DNA of 64,000 bases from Iamia sp038233075 (lineage in GTDB: Bacteria; Actinomycetota; Acidimicrobiia; Acidimicrobiales; Iamiaceae): the NCBI GenBank assembly GCA_038233075.1, contig JBBSMQ010000005.1:90433-154432 (forward strand), given 5' to 3'. Both the position numbers and the translations under genes were made by a program. This document shows positions 32,790-42,313 of the stretch, one piece after another (positions within the stretch are counted from its first letter, which is position 1; every line of letters begins with the position of its first letter). The notes below the pieces were generated by a model. It was not told where the DNA came from. It ran no database searches and worked only from the letters and a program-made list of their open reading frames with translations.

Positions 32790-34034
32790 ATGAGCCCAGG
32801 GGAGCACGCACCCAGAGAGCGCACCGGCATGGATCGGCGCCGCGTCCTGCGCCTCATGGGGGTGGGGTTGGCGTCCTCGGCCATGGCGCCCTGGCTGGTG
32901 TCCTGCTCGTCGGACGACGCGTCCTCCGATGCGGCCGGTGACCCCACCACCACCACGACCACCGGCCCCGAGTCGACCACCACCACGGCCCCGCCCGGGC
33001 CCCTCGGCCCCCTGGGCGAGCCCGACGCCAACGGTCTACGCCTCCCGCAGGGCTTCACGTCACGGGTCGTGGCCCGCAGCAACGAGGAGGTCTCCGGCAC
33101 CGGCCTCGAGTGGCACGGCAACCCCGACGGCGGAGCCTGCTTCGCGGTCGCCGCCGGCGGCTGGGTCTACGTCTCCAACAGCGAGGAGGGCAGCACCGGT
33201 GGGGCCTCGATGGTCCGCTTCGACGCCGACGGCGAGATCGTCGAGGCGGCGCGCATCCTCGACGGCACCGACAACAACTGCGCGGGTGGGGCCACACCCT
33301 GGGACACCTGGCTCAGCTGCGAAGAGGTGCCCGGCGGACGGGTGTGGGAGTGCGACCCCTTCGGCGTCGAGGAAGCCGAGGAGCGCCCGGCCCGCGGCCG
33401 GTTCAAGCACGAGGCCGCGACCGTCGACCCCGACGCCGAGGTGCTCTACCTCAGTGAGGACGAGCCCAACGGCGCCCTCTACCGCTTCACCCCCGACGAG
33501 TGGCCCGACCTGACGGCCGGGACCCTCGAGGTGCTGGCCGGCGCGGAGGGGGAGCGACGCTGGGCCGAGGTCCCCGACCCCACCGGCGAGACCACCCCGA
33601 CCCGTGACCAGGTCGAGGACGTGGTGCGCTTCGACGGCGGCGAGGGCCTGGCTCACTTCCAGGGCACCACGTACCTGACGACCAAGGGCGACAACCGGGT
33701 GTGGGCCCTCGACGGCCAGGAAGTCACCGTCGTCTACGACCCGATGACCACCGAGGCCACCGAGGACGGCGAGGCGGTGCTCACCGGTGTCGACAACATC
33801 GCCGTCGACGCCGGCGGCGATCGCTACGTGGCCGAGGACGGCGGGAACATGGAGGTCGTCCGGCTCGGGCCCGACGATCTGGTCGAGCCGGTGCTGCAGC
33901 TGCCCGACGTCGAGGGCTCGGAGATCACCGGCCCTGCCTTCTCCCCCGATGGCACCCGGCTCTACTTCAGCTCGCAGCGCAACCCCGGTGTCACCTACGA
34001 GGTCACCGGCCCCTTCCCCCACGCCTCCGCCTGA
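32790..34034 (+). CDS. PhoX/DUF839-type secreted lipoprotein
   Basis: A 414-aa exported protein. The N-terminus has a twin-arginine-like stretch (DRRRVLRLMG) and a lipobox-like LVSC with C39, followed by an Asp/Thr/Pro-rich linker. Export by the Tat system, then lipid anchoring, is therefore likely. The mature domain has beta-propeller repeats and segments of the DUF839/PhoX family: GGATPWDTWLSCEEVPGG, GRFKHEAATVDPDAEVLYLS and the EDEPNGALYRFTP motif. PhoX enzymes are calcium- and iron-dependent phosphatases; many DUF839 proteins are uncharacterised, so phosphatase activity is not assured. Confidence 0.85.
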   Translation: MSPGEHAPRERTGMDRRRVLRLMGVGLASSAMAPWLVSCSSDDASSDAAGDPTTTTTTGPESTTTTAPPGPLGPLGEPDANGLRLPQGFTSRVVARSNEEVSGTGLEWHGNPDGGACFAVAAGGWVYVSNSEEGSTGGASMVRFDADGEIVEAARILDGTDNNCAGGATPWDTWLSCEEVPGGRVWECDPFGVEEAEERPARGRFKHEAATVDPDAEVLYLSEDEPNGALYRFTPDEWPDLTAGTLEVLAGAEGERRWAEVPDPTGETTPTRDQVEDVVRFDGGEGLAHFQGTTYLTTKGDNRVWALDGQEVTVVYDPMTTEATEDGEAVLTGVDNIAVDAGGDRYVAEDGGNMEVVRLGPDDLVEPVLQLPDVEGSEITGPAFSPDGTRLYFSSQRNPGVTYEVTGPFPHASA

Positions 34035-34058
34035 CGGCAGCCACGGCGATCAGACCGA

Positions 34059-34610
34059 TTACCCGGCGGTGGTGGGGGGGACATCGCCGGACTCGACCAC
34101 CGTGGTGGAGGTGGTCGTGGTGGTCTCGCGCCGGTCGAAGTTGAGGTCGACGTCGAGGCGACCGTCGACGACCTCGACGCGATAGCTCTCGAGTCCCTCG
34201 CCGTCGGCGGGAGCGGTGAGCGAGTCCTCGCACGCGGCTCGGAAGAGCTCCTCGTCGGGCTGCCAGTCCCAGGTGCACGCCCGGCCGCGGTCGGGAGGCT
34301 GGGCCCGGAACGCGAACCAGCCCTCCTCCTGGTCGTCGCCCAGGTGCTGGAGGATGATGTCGCGGGTGACATCGGTGCCGGAGTCGGAGATGTCGCCGTA
34401 GAGGATCGGACCCCTGTCGTCGATCTCGGCGGCCAGCTTCGAGGCGCTGCCGCCCTCGAAGGTCTGGTCGCCCAGGCGGACGTCGAGGCTGTCCTGGCGG
34501 GAGGTGAACACCGACGCAGCCCACAGCACCAGCAGGACGACCGCGACACCCACGCCGGAGACGGCCAGCGCCCTCCCGGCGTGACTGCGGGATCGCTCGA
34601 CGGGACTCAC
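34059..34610 (-). CDS. Membrane-anchored hypothetical protein
   Basis: A protein of about 183 aa with one membrane helix (ALAVSGVGVAVVLLVLWAAS, about 13-32) and an extracytoplasmic domain containing CTWDWQP and a second Cys (AACEDS), a possible disulfide pair. It ends in a Thr/Val-rich tail. Function unknown. GTG 34610 is a conservative start; the frame is open to 34823 and an N-terminal Pro/Gly-rich extension is possible, but it would overlap sucC on the other strand. Convergent with the PhoX-like gene. Confidence 0.7.
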   Translation of the reverse strand: MSPVERSRSHAGRALAVSGVGVAVVLLVLWAASVFTSRQDSLDVRLGDQTFEGGSASKLAAEIDDRGPILYGDISDSGTDVTRDIILQHLGDDQEEGWFAFRAQPPDRGRACTWDWQPDEELFRAACEDSLTAPADGEGLESYRVEVVDGRLDVDLNFDRRETTTTTSTTVVESGDVPPTTAG

Positions 34611-34701
34611 CGGAGGTCCCCGGGACCACCGCGACGGACCGGATCGACCCCCGGGCGAGGGGCCTCGGCCGGCAGCCACGTGAGGGTCAGGATCACCTGC
34701 G

Positions 34702-34707
34702 TAGTAT
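34702..34707 (+). promoter_or_regulatory. Probable -10 element of the sucC promoter
   Basis: TAGTAT in otherwise GC-rich sequence, about 75 bases before the sucC ATG, so this transcript would have a leader. Confidence 0.4.
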
Positions 34708-34782
34708 CCCTGCCCGGGCCACCCGGCATCGAGTCGCACCGGCGCGCCCGACCCTGCCGCCCCGAGGGAGACCACCCGTCGC

Positions 34783-35922
<1,140 letters not shown>

Positions 35923-35924
35923 CC

Positions 35925-36131
35925 TTCGTCGTCACTCGCTCGCTGGCGCTCGCTCCGTTCCGACGAGCTGGTCGTGCTCGCTGCGCTCGCGCCCATGCTC
36001 GCCAACCAGCAAGCTGGACCGGCTCGCTTCCCCCGGGGGCTGCGCCCCCAGACCCCCAGCGGCTGCGCCGGGCCGATTACGCACCGCCGAAGTTCACCCG
36101 TGTCCCGACTGAGTGTCCCTGAGAGGAAAAT
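35925..36131. repeat. Repeat-bearing spacer between sucC and sucD
   Basis: No gene. TTCGTCGTCACTCGCTCG (35925-35942) recurs at 37031-37048 and GGCTGCGCCGGGCC (36061-36074) recurs at 37048-37061, so both motifs flank sucD. Within the spacer CTCGCT/GCTCGC motifs recur and CCCCCGGGGGCTGCGCCCCC can fold into a hairpin. A GAGAGGAAA ribosome site for sucD ends the spacer. Confidence 0.65.
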
Positions 36132-37016
36132 GTGTCCATCTTCGTTGACGAGAACACCAAGGTGATCTACCAGGGGCTCACGGGGTCCCAGGGGCGGTTC
36201 TACGGACTCCGCAACCGCGACTACGGCACCCAGGTCGTGGCCGGCACCAACCCCAAGAAGGCCGGCACCGACGTCGAGGGCATCCCCATCTTCGCCTCGG
36301 TGGCCGAGGCCAAGGAGGCCACCGGGGCCACCGCGTCGTGCGTCTTCATCCCCGCCCCGGGGGTGAAGGGGGCGGTCATGGAGGCGGCCGAGGCCGGCCT
36401 CGACCTGGTGGTGGTCATCACCGAGGGCGTCCCCGCCCAGGACGAGGCCTGGTTCTTCAACAAGGTCAAGCGAGACCACCCCGACACCCGCGTCCTCGGT
36501 CCCAACTGCCCCGGGGTCATCAGCCCCGGCAAGGCCAACATCGGCATCACGGCCGGGGAGATCGCCAAGGCCGGCGGCCCCGTCGGCATCGTCAGCCGGT
36601 CCGGCACCCTCACCTACCAGGCCCTCTACGAGCTCAAGCTGGCCGACATCGGCGTCACCACCTGCGTCGGCATCGGGGGCGACCCGGTCCCCGGCACCAG
36701 CTTCATCGACTGCCTGGCAGCCTTCGAGGCCGACCCCGAGACCAAGGCGGTGATGATGATCGGCGAGATCGGCGGCTCGGCCGAGGAGGAGGCGGCCGAG
36801 TTCATCAAGGCCGAGATGTCCAAGCCCGTCTCGGCCTACGTCGCCGGCGTCACCGCCCCTCCCGGCAAGAAGATGGGCCACGCCGGGGCCATCGTCTCGG
36901 GCGGCAAGGGCACCGCCGCGGCCAAGATCGAGGCCCTGGAGGACGCCGGTGTCCGCGTGGGCCAGAACCCCACCGAGGCCGGTGCCCACATGGTGGACAT
37001 CGTGAGCGAGCTGTAG
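36132..37016 (+). CDS. sucD: Succinyl-CoA synthetase alpha subunit
   Basis: A 294-aa alpha chain that binds CoA and is phosphorylated during catalysis. The CoA-binding Rossmann domain starts at TKVIYQGLTGSQGRFYG. The phosphorylated histidine is H250 in GKKMGHAGAIVSGGKGT, and GPNCPGVISP is the other conserved loop. It starts with GTG behind a GAGAGGAAA ribosome-binding site, unlike the many leaderless genes here. Confidence 0.97.
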   Translation: MSIFVDENTKVIYQGLTGSQGRFYGLRNRDYGTQVVAGTNPKKAGTDVEGIPIFASVAEAKEATGATASCVFIPAPGVKGAVMEAAEAGLDLVVVITEGVPAQDEAWFFNKVKRDHPDTRVLGPNCPGVISPGKANIGITAGEIAKAGGPVGIVSRSGTLTYQALYELKLADIGVTTCVGIGGDPVPGTSFIDCLAAFEADPETKAVMMIGEIGGSAEEEAAEFIKAEMSKPVSAYVAGVTAPPGKKMGHAGAIVSGGKGTAAAKIEALEDAGVRVGQNPTEAGAHMVDIVSEL

Positions 37017-37149
37017 TCACTCGCTCGGGTTTCGTCGTCACTCGCTCGGCTGCGCCGGGCCTTCATCTGATCGTGTGCGCTCGCCTGCTTCGCCCGACGT
37101 GGTTCACTGCCTCGCCTCGTCTCGGCGGTCTGATGGTCTGGGGGCACCT

Positions 37150-37935
37150 GTGAAGTTGATCAGCTGGAACTGCAATGGGTTGCGGTCGGTGCGGGACAAG
37201 GGGGTGCTGCACGCTCTGGTCGCCGAGGAACAGCCCGATGTGCTCCTGCTCCAGGAGACGCGGGTCCAGGTCGAGCCCGACGGGCTCGGCTTCCTCGACG
37301 GGTGGGATCGGGCCTACAACGCAGCTGATCGCAAGGGGTACTCGGGCACGGCCGTGTTCAGCCGGCGGCCCATCCTGGCGTCGCGGCCCGGGCTCGGGCG
37401 GGCCACCCGCGACCCCGAGGCCCGGGTCCTCACCGTCGACCTCCCCGGCCTCACCGTCGTCTCGGCCTACGGCACCAACTCCCGGCGCGACCTGTCCCGC
37501 CTGCCTGATCGGCTGGCCTTCGACGCTGCCCTCACCCGCCATCTGCGCACCCGTGCCCGGCGCCAGCCCGTCGTGCTGGGCGGCGACCTCAACGTCGCCC
37601 CCACCCGCGACGACCTGGCCCGGCCCACCCCCAACAAGGGGCGGTCGGGTTGCACCGAAGAGGAGAGGGCCGCGTTCGGGGCCCACCTCGAGGCCGGCTT
37701 CGTCGATGCCTACCGCCACCTCCACCCCGAGGGCCGCGACTGGACGTGGTGGTCGAACGTGACCCGGGCTCGAGAGCGCGACGTGGGCTGGCGCATCGAC
37801 CACTGGCTGGTGTCCCGTCGACTCCGCCCCGTCCTCACCCGGGCGTGGGCGCTCGGCCACGTCCTGGGCTCGGACCACTGCCCCATCGGGCTCGAGCTCG
37901 ATCTGGCCGCCTCCACGGCGACAGCTCCCTCCTAG
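37150..37935 (+). CDS. xthA: Exodeoxyribonuclease III
   Basis: A 261-aa AP endonuclease / 3'-5' exonuclease of the exonuclease III family, acting in base-excision repair. The start VKLISWNCNGLRSV carries the first metal-site Asn. LLLQETRV contains the metal-binding Glu, GGDLNVAPTRDDLA the catalytic Asp/Asn, and GWRIDHWLVS with GSDHCPI at the end the catalytic Asp-His. GTG 37150 matches the family N-terminus; the frame is open 25 codons farther back, into repeat-like sequence. Confidence 0.93.
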   Translation: MKLISWNCNGLRSVRDKGVLHALVAEEQPDVLLLQETRVQVEPDGLGFLDGWDRAYNAADRKGYSGTAVFSRRPILASRPGLGRATRDPEARVLTVDLPGLTVVSAYGTNSRRDLSRLPDRLAFDAALTRHLRTRARRQPVVLGGDLNVAPTRDDLARPTPNKGRSGCTEEERAAFGAHLEAGFVDAYRHLHPEGRDWTWWSNVTRARERDVGWRIDHWLVSRRLRPVLTRAWALGHVLGSDHCPIGLELDLAASTATAPS

Positions 37936-37938
37936 GGT
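37933..37938 (+). promoter_or_regulatory. -10 element of leaderless promoter for the sulfotransferase-like gene
   Basis: TAGGGT ends eight bases before the ATG at 37947; its TAG is also the xthA stop codon. Confidence 0.45.
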
Positions 37939-37946
37939 CGAGGCTC

Positions 37947-38690
37947 ATGGACCCGGCCCGGCCCGGAGGACACCCGATCCGCATCCTCTGGGCGGTGCCC
38001 CGCAGCGCCTCGACCGCGTTCGAGCGCATGGTCATCGAGCGCGGCGACCACCAGGTCTTCGACGAGCCGTGGTCCGCGGCCTACTACCACGGGCCCGAGC
38101 GGGTCAGCCCCCGCTACGCCGAGAGCGAACCGGGCGCCACCGTCGCCACCGTGGGCCGTGAGGTCCTGGCCGCCGGGGCCGAAGGCCCGGTGTTCGTGAA
38201 GGACATGGCCTACCACCCGGCCGGGGCCCTTCCCCCCGAGGTGCGGGACCGGGCCTCGCACACCTTCTTGGTGCGCGACCCTCGGTGGGCGATCCCGTCG
38301 ATGGCCGCCATCTGGCCCGACCTCACCGAGGAGGAGGCCGGCTTCACGGCCCTCGCGGGTCTCCACACCGAGGTCTCGGCGCGCGACGGAGGGTCGGCCC
38401 CGGTGATCGACAGCGACGATCTCTGCCGTGACCCGCACGGTGTGGTCGGAGCGTGGTGCGCACGGGAGAGCCTGAACCTCCGCGCCGACGCCCTCACCTG
38501 GGAGCCGGGCATGCGCCCGGAGTGGGAGCGGTGGCGCGACTGGTATGGCACCACGTCCCGCAGCACCGGCTTCGCGCCGCCCCGCACCGGGCCGCCGCCG
38601 GAGGTGACCGACCCACGGCTCGCGACGCTGGTCGAGGCCAGCCTCGGCATCTACGAGGAGCTACGGGCCCACCGCCTCAGCCCCGGCTGA
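37947..38690 (+). CDS. Sulfotransferase-like P-loop protein
   Basis: A 247-aa protein whose N-terminus, RILWAVPRSASTAFERMVIE, is the 5'-phosphosulfate-binding loop of sulfotransferase-like proteins. FVKDMAYHP and TFLVRDPRWAIPSM (the 3'-phosphate-binding block with Arg/Ser) follow. Whether it transfers sulfate cannot be concluded; this subgroup is mostly uncharacterised. It is probably transcribed from its own promoter, directly after xthA. Confidence 0.8.
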   Translation: MDPARPGGHPIRILWAVPRSASTAFERMVIERGDHQVFDEPWSAAYYHGPERVSPRYAESEPGATVATVGREVLAAGAEGPVFVKDMAYHPAGALPPEVRDRASHTFLVRDPRWAIPSMAAIWPDLTEEEAGFTALAGLHTEVSARDGGSAPVIDSDDLCRDPHGVVGAWCARESLNLRADALTWEPGMRPEWERWRDWYGTTSRSTGFAPPRTGPPPEVTDPRLATLVEASLGIYEELRAHRLSPG

Positions 38691-38734
38691 CGGTCCCGGC
38701 CGTCCCCCGGCCCGAGTGGTGGGGAGGGCTCTTG

Positions 38735-39925
38735 CTACGGGGTGTTGGAGGGGGGCGGCTCGGGAAAGCCCGCGGGCTGATCGGGTTCAGCCTGCTCGTC
38801 GCCTGGCGACCCGGGGAACGCGGTCGGTTGGTCGCGGTCGTCGGGCTCGTCGCGGGGAGGTGCGGGTGGGGGCCCGGGGATGACCTGGGTCCCTGGATCG
38901 ACCAGGGCACCGCCACCGACGATGGGGGCGGGGCTCGGTTGGGGCGGGGCCGGCTGGGGGTCACGGGGCCCCGGCTCCGGCTGGGGCCCGGGGGGTGCCG
39001 GTGCCGGGGTGGGGGCGGGCGTCGGCCCCGGCGACCACGACGGCTGTTGGCCGGCGGGGACAGTGCCGGGCGCGCCGGCGGGATCCGGCTGCCACTGGCC
39101 TGGAGGGGGCGGGGGCGGCTCCCACGCCCCGGGAGGGGGCGGGGGCTGCTGCCACGGGGCGGGCGGGGACTGGTGCCACCCCTCAGGGGCGGACGCCGAG
39201 GCCGGAGACTGTTGCCACCCCTCAGGGGCGGACGCCGAGGCGGCCGGGGTCTGCTTCTGCCACGGGGCGGGCTCCGACGGAGCGTGGGTCTGCTGCTGCC
39301 ACCCCTGGGGGGCGGGGGCGGCGTGCGAGGACCATTGCCCGGGCCCCGCCGCCTCCGCCGGCGCGGGCTGGTCCCACTGGGAGGACGGGCCGGAGGCGCC
39401 CGGCGCGGGCTGGTCCCACTGCCACTGCTGCTGGCCGGCGTGCGGGGCGGTGGCCTTGCGACCCTCGAGGGTGGACATGACGGTGCCGGCGAGGACACCG
39501 GCGGTGCCGAGGAAGAGCAGCAGGAGGCCGAGGGCGACGTCGGTGTCTCCGAGGACCGTGCCCACCAGGTAGCCGAGCCAGAGCAGGAACGCCATGGCCG
39601 CCGCCACCTGCTGGACCTGGAGCAGCGTGTAGCCGCCGAGGGACCGGGCTCCCAGCCCCTTGGCGAAGGCCCGGGTCAGGGCCGCCGCTCCCGCGACGAG
39701 CGCGAGGACCGGGATGTAGGTGCCGACGCCGAACAGACCAGGGTTGACCCCGTTGACGGTCCAGACGGACCATCCCACGTCACCGCCGAGGAGGTCGAGC
39801 TTGGCCACCCTGAAGAACGAGAACAGGAGGGTGAGCACGGCCGCGCCGGCGGTGACGATCGCGGCGATGGGCGGGGACGCCTTGGCTGCGGGCGTCGGGG
39901 GTGGGGCGTGTTGGGGCCAGGCCAC
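38735..39925 (-). CDS. Membrane protein with long Pro/Trp/Gln-rich tail
   Basis: A 396-aa protein. Residues 1-155 hold four predicted membrane helices (about 20-38, 68-85, 105-125 and 128-147). The rest is a low-complexity cytoplasmic or external tail rich in Pro, Gln, Ala and evenly spaced Trp, with units such as QWDQPAP (two copies) and SASAPEGW (two copies), ending in Pro-Gly stretches. The family resembles actinobacterial DUF5336-type proteins, but I am not certain. The GTG start has an AGGAGG ribosome site seven bases upstream. Confidence 0.75.
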   Translation of the reverse strand: MAWPQHAPPPTPAAKASPPIAAIVTAGAAVLTLLFSFFRVAKLDLLGGDVGWSVWTVNGVNPGLFGVGTYIPVLALVAGAAALTRAFAKGLGARSLGGYTLLQVQQVAAAMAFLLWLGYLVGTVLGDTDVALGLLLLFLGTAGVLAGTVMSTLEGRKATAPHAGQQQWQWDQPAPGASGPSSQWDQPAPAEAAGPGQWSSHAAPAPQGWQQQTHAPSEPAPWQKQTPAASASAPEGWQQSPASASAPEGWHQSPPAPWQQPPPPPGAWEPPPPPPGQWQPDPAGAPGTVPAGQQPSWSPGPTPAPTPAPAPPGPQPEPGPRDPQPAPPQPSPAPIVGGGALVDPGTQVIPGPPPAPPRDEPDDRDQPTAFPGSPGDEQAEPDQPAGFPEPPPSNTP

Positions 39926-40044
39926 GGGAGTGCCTCCTGGGGCGGGGTGGATGGGTCCGGTCTAGCCGACGGGCCAAGGCGAGACAGCCGAACGGACCGG
40001 GGCGGCCTACCCGTTCGCCGGGATGACGAACCGGTGGCGGCTGG

Positions 40045-40050
40045 TAGGTT
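40045..40050 (+). promoter_or_regulatory. -10 element of leaderless promoter for purN
   Basis: TAGGTT ends eight bases before the GTG at 40059 and supports that start over the ATG at 40023. Confidence 0.5.
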
Positions 40051-40058
40051 CGCCCATC

Positions 40059-40679
40059 GTGCGCGTCGCAGTGCTGGTGTCGGGGACGGGGTCGAACCTC
40101 GACGCCCTCCTGGCGGCCGACGTGCCCGTCCACCTGGTCCTGGCTGACCGCCCCTGCCTCGCCCTCGACCGCGCCGCAGCGGCCGGGGTCACCACCGTGC
40201 TCGTCGCGCGCGACCGCTTCGATGCCGGGTTCGACCGCGACGCCTACTCCACCCGGGTCGCCGACGCCCTCGACGCTCACGGCATCGACGTGGTGGCCAT
40301 GGCGGGCTTCGGCACCATCCTGAGCCGCCCCGCTCACGACCGCTTCGGGGGACGCATGGTCAACACCCACCCCGCCCTGCTCCCCGCCTTCAAGGGTTGG
40401 CATGCCGTGCGCGACACGCTGGCGGCGGGAGTGATCACCACCGGCTGCACGATCCACGTGGCCGGCCTCGAGGTCGACACCGGGCCGATCCTCGCCCAGG
40501 AGGAGGTGCCCGTCCTCCCCGGCGACGACGAGAGCTCTCTCCACGAGCGCATCAAGGTGGTCGAGCGCCGTCTCTTCCCCGCGACCCTGAAGGCGATCCT
40601 CGCCCGGGGCTCGGTGCTGCCCGCGGCCGAGGGCGCGTCGTCGCCCTCGCCTGACCCCTCCCTCGCCCAGGAGGCCTGA
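40059..40679 (+). CDS. purN: Phosphoribosylglycinamide formyltransferase
   Basis: Transfers a formyl group from 10-formyl-THF to GAR, step 3 of purine synthesis. The 206-aa product starts at VRVAVLVSGTGSNLDALL, exactly the family N-terminus. Catalytic residues are N102 and H104 in NTHPALLPAFKG and D140 in VDTGPI. It lies four bases upstream of purH and near folD, which regenerates one-carbon folates, so the three genes form a purine/one-carbon unit. Confidence 0.95.
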   Translation: MRVAVLVSGTGSNLDALLAADVPVHLVLADRPCLALDRAAAAGVTTVLVARDRFDAGFDRDAYSTRVADALDAHGIDVVAMAGFGTILSRPAHDRFGGRMVNTHPALLPAFKGWHAVRDTLAAGVITTGCTIHVAGLEVDTGPILAQEEVPVLPGDDESSLHERIKVVERRLFPATLKAILARGSVLPAAEGASSPSPDPSLAQEA

Positions 40680-40683
40680 CCCA

Positions 40684-42261
40684 GTGCGAGCATTGCTCTC
40701 CACCTACGACAAGGCCGGCATCGTCCCGCTGGCTCGTGGCCTGGCGGAGGCGGGTTGGGACCTGGTCTCGAGCGGTGGTACTGCCGCCGCCCTGACCGAG
40801 GCCGGCATCGCGGTGACCGACGTGGCCGACCTCACCGGCGCGCCGGCGATCCTCGGCCACCGGGTGATGACGCTGCACCCCAAGGTGCACGGCGGGCTGC
40901 TGGCCGACCGCGACGACCCCGAGCACCGGGCCGACATGGAGGCATACGGCATCGAGGGCATCGACCTGCTGGTGAGCAACCTCTACCCCTTCGGATCCGA
41001 CCCGGCCGACTTCGTCCACCGCGACTCGGCCGGTCCGGTCGACCTCATCGACATCGGCGGTCCGGCCATGATCCGGGCCGGGGCCAAGAACCATGCCCAC
41101 GTCGCGGTGGTCGTCGATCCTCTCGACTACGGCCTGGTGCTGGCCGAGGTGCAGGCCCAGGGAGCAATCCTGGCGTCTACCCGGCGCCGGCTGGCGGCGA
41201 AGGCCTTCGCCACCACCGCGGCCTACGATGCTGCCGTCGCAGCCTGGTTCCGGGACGAGGCGGCGGCCGCCGGGGCGGAGCACCAGGCCGAGGTCGAGGA
41301 CTCCCTGCCGACGGCGCTCCAGATCCGAGCCCGGCGCGAGCCGGTGACCCTCAGGTATGGCGAGAACCCCCACCAGCAGGCAGCCCTCTACCGCACCGAG
41401 GGGGCGGATCCGTGGTGGGGCCACATCACCCAGCACTCGGGCTTCGCCCTCTCCTACCTCAACCTCTACGACGCCGACGCGGCCTGGCTGCTGGCCCACG
41501 ACCTGGCGGCGGCCACTGGCCAGGTGGCCTGCGCCATCATCAAGCACGCCAACCCCTGCGGCGCAGCGGTGGCCGCCACCGCGGCGGAGGCCTACCAGTC
41601 CGCCTTCGACTGCGATCCCCGTTCCGCCTTCGGCGGCATCGTGGCCCTGTCGGTGCCGATCGACCCGGCGACGGCCGAGCGCATGGTGGGCGCGGCCCAG
41701 GCCGACGTGGTGATCGCCCCCGGCTACGGCGACGGAGTGGTCGACGCGCTGCGGGCCAAGCGCAAGAACACGCGGCTGCTGGAGGCGCCGGCGCCGACTC
41801 CGGACCCCCTTCACGTCCGTCCCGTCACCGGCGGGTACCTGGTGCAGGAGCCCCATCGGTTCGTGACCCCGGCGTCGGAGTGGCGCGTCGTCACCCGGCG
41901 GGTGCCCACCGAGGCGGAGCGGGCGGACGCGGCCCTCGCCTTCCGCTTGTGTGGGTGGGTGAAGTCCAACTCCATCGTGCTGGTGAAGGACGGCGTCGCC
42001 TGGGGCATCGGGGCCGGCCAGCAGAACCGGGTGGAGGCGGGTCAGATCGCGTCGGCCAAGGCCGCGGGACGGGCGGCGGGCGGGGCCTGTGCCAGCGACG
42101 CCTTCTACCCCTTCCCCGACGGGGTGGAGGCGGCGGCCGAGGCCGAGGTGGCCGTTGTCGTGCAGCCCGGCGGCTCGGTGCGCGACGACGAGGTCACGGC
42201 CCGAGCCGACGAGCTGGGCCTGGCCATGCTGTTCACCGGCGAACGACACTTCCTCCACTGA
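40684..42261 (+). CDS. purH: Bifunctional AICAR formyltransferase / IMP cyclohydrolase
   Basis: A 525-aa enzyme for the last two steps to IMP. The N-terminal MGS-like cyclohydrolase domain (1-195) begins RALLSTYDKAGIVPLARGL and has the ILGHRVMTLHPKVHGG block. The C-terminal formyltransferase domain contains LRYGENPHQQAALY, then KHANPCGAAVA with the catalytic Lys-His, and ends DEVTARADELGLAMLFTGERHF. It starts with GTG four bases after the purN stop. Confidence 0.97.
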   Translation: MRALLSTYDKAGIVPLARGLAEAGWDLVSSGGTAAALTEAGIAVTDVADLTGAPAILGHRVMTLHPKVHGGLLADRDDPEHRADMEAYGIEGIDLLVSNLYPFGSDPADFVHRDSAGPVDLIDIGGPAMIRAGAKNHAHVAVVVDPLDYGLVLAEVQAQGAILASTRRRLAAKAFATTAAYDAAVAAWFRDEAAAAGAEHQAEVEDSLPTALQIRARREPVTLRYGENPHQQAALYRTEGADPWWGHITQHSGFALSYLNLYDADAAWLLAHDLAAATGQVACAIIKHANPCGAAVAATAAEAYQSAFDCDPRSAFGGIVALSVPIDPATAERMVGAAQADVVIAPGYGDGVVDALRAKRKNTRLLEAPAPTPDPLHVRPVTGGYLVQEPHRFVTPASEWRVVTRRVPTEAERADAALAFRLCGWVKSNSIVLVKDGVAWGIGAGQQNRVEAGQIASAKAAGRAAGGACASDAFYPFPDGVEAAAEAEVAVVVQPGGSVRDDEVTARADELGLAMLFTGERHFLH

Positions 42262-42313
42262 TGGACCCGCCCCCACGACACCCCCCGAGACGTCTCGATC
42301 GAGAGGACGCGCC

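Noticed and set aside
39000..39460. Regularly spaced motifs that could suggest a CRISPR array
   Set aside because: They are codon-level repeats of a Pro/Trp/Gln-rich protein tail of unequal length, in frame with a membrane protein.
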